Origin: Nocardiopsis coralli
GTDB taxonomy: Bacteria > Actinomycetota > Actinomycetes > Streptosporangiales > Streptosporangiaceae
NCBI RefSeq assembly: GCF_014892575.1
Contig: NZ_JADBGI010000008.1
Coordinates: 62,001-126,000, forward strand
Direction of reading: 5' to 3'
DNA: 64,000 nucleotides
A program made the translations under genes and the position numbers. This document shows, in pieces, positions 63,477 to 64,000 of the stretch (positions are counted from its first letter, which is position 1; each line of letters starts with the position of its first letter). The notes under the pieces were generated by a model, which was given only the letters and a program-made list of their open reading frames with translations, was not told where the DNA came from and did no database searches.

Positions 63477-64000
63477 ATGGCCAAGATCAAGGTCGAGAAC
63501 CCCGTAGTCGAGCTCGACGGTGACGAGATGACCCGGATCATCTGGTCCTTCATCAAGGACCGACTGATCCTGCCTTACCTCGACATCGACCTCAAGTACT
63601 ACGACCTCGGTATCGAGGAGCGCGACCGCACCGACGACCAGGTCACCGTCGACGCGGCCCACGCCATCAAGGAGCACGGCGTCGGCGTCAAGTGCGCCAC
63701 CATCACCCCGGACGAGGCCCGGGTCGAGGAGTTCGGCCTGAAGAAGATGTGGCGGTCGCCCAACGGCACCATCCGCAACATCCTCGGCGGCGTCGTCTTC
63801 CGCGAGCCCATCATCGCCGAGAACGTCCCGCGCCTGGTGCCGGGCTGGACGCAGCCGATCATCATCGGCCGCCACGCCCACGCCGACCAGTACAAGGCCA
63901 CCGACTTCAAGGTCCCCGGCCCCGGCACGGTCACCATGACCTACACGCCCGAGGACGGCAGCGAGCCGATCGAGTTCGACGTCGCCGAGTTCCCCGAGGC
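63477..64000 (+). CDS. icd: Isocitrate dehydrogenase, NADP-dependent (3' end outside window)
   Basis: The first 174 residues are visible from ATG 63477. [75 protein letters not shown] and the catalytic-region [11 protein letters not shown] match the eukaryotic-like (IDP-type, about 405-residue) family rather than the monomeric 740-residue enzyme. It converts isocitrate to 2-oxoglutarate and makes NADPH. It is cut by the window end at DVAEFPEA. Confidence 0.95.
   Translation, partial: MAKIKVENPVVELDGDEMTRIIWSFIKDRLILPYLDIDLKYYDLGIEERDRTDDQVTVDAAHAIKEHGVGVKCATITPDEARVEEFGLKKMWRSPNGTIRNILGGVVFREPIIAENVPRLVPGWTQPIIIGRHAHADQYKATDFKVPGPGTVTMTYTPEDGSEPIEFDVAEFPE

Overview
The window is high-GC chromosomal DNA of an actinomycete. 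A Nocardiopsis-like member of the Streptosporangiales fits best, which is an inference from content because no database search was possible. Supporting signs are frequent GTG and TTG starts with AGGAGG-type ribosome sites, a DUF574-type methyltransferase, an ABC-F/GNAT pair, an XRE-cupin regulator facing a thioredoxin-reductase-like gene, and two conserved actinobacterial blocks: tRNA-Gln, glmU, prs, rplY, pth; and purN, purH, folD, DUF3017, icd. I saw no phage, insertion sequence, CRISPR array, or PKS/NRPS cluster.

Layout. 1-8.7 kb: the 3' part of a polynucleotide kinase-phosphatase-ligase (RNA repair), a NADAR glycosidase, a DUF574 methyltransferase, small secreted and membrane proteins, an alpha/beta hydrolase, an extracellular nuclease and a spermidine-synthase-like protein. 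8.8-18.3 kb: an ABC/FtsX exporter, galE, guaA, a membrane Ser/Thr kinase and ispE. 18.3-25.5 kb: a sugar or polyol locus (two CUT1 permeases, a binding lipoprotein and a zinc dehydrogenase) divergent from a SorC regulator, followed by a split transketolase behind a SoxR/MerR-like promoter. 25.5-31.6 kb: a MazF-like toxin-antitoxin pair, a VanZ-like protein, ABC-F, GNAT, XRE-cupin and a flavoprotein. 31.7-36.1 kb: a crotonase, a CaiB CoA-transferase, a GntR regulator and a MatC-like carrier linked by one 19-nt operator motif. 36.2-39.9 kb: a tandem Lrp regulator facing an M20 peptidase and an MHS transporter.

40-43.4 kb: an SGNH lipoprotein, MarR, TetR and a fatty-acid desaturase. 43.5-48 kb: tRNA-Gln and the glmU-prs-rplY-pth housekeeping block. 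48-54.2 kb: a GH10 xylanase, cysQ-cysD-cysN and a secreted subtilase. 54.4-58.2 kb: a small orphan envelope locus (Wzz-like protein with a degenerate P-loop plus an APH-fold protein). 58.6-64 kb: purN-purH-folD, an FHA-HTH regulator, a DUF3017 protein and the start of icd, which runs off the end.

The least ordinary parts are the regulatory architecture of the transketolase promoter and of the CoA-transferase/MatC regulon. The crotonase there lacks the catalytic glutamates of true hydratases. A small membrane gene appears to be broken at a homopolymer.
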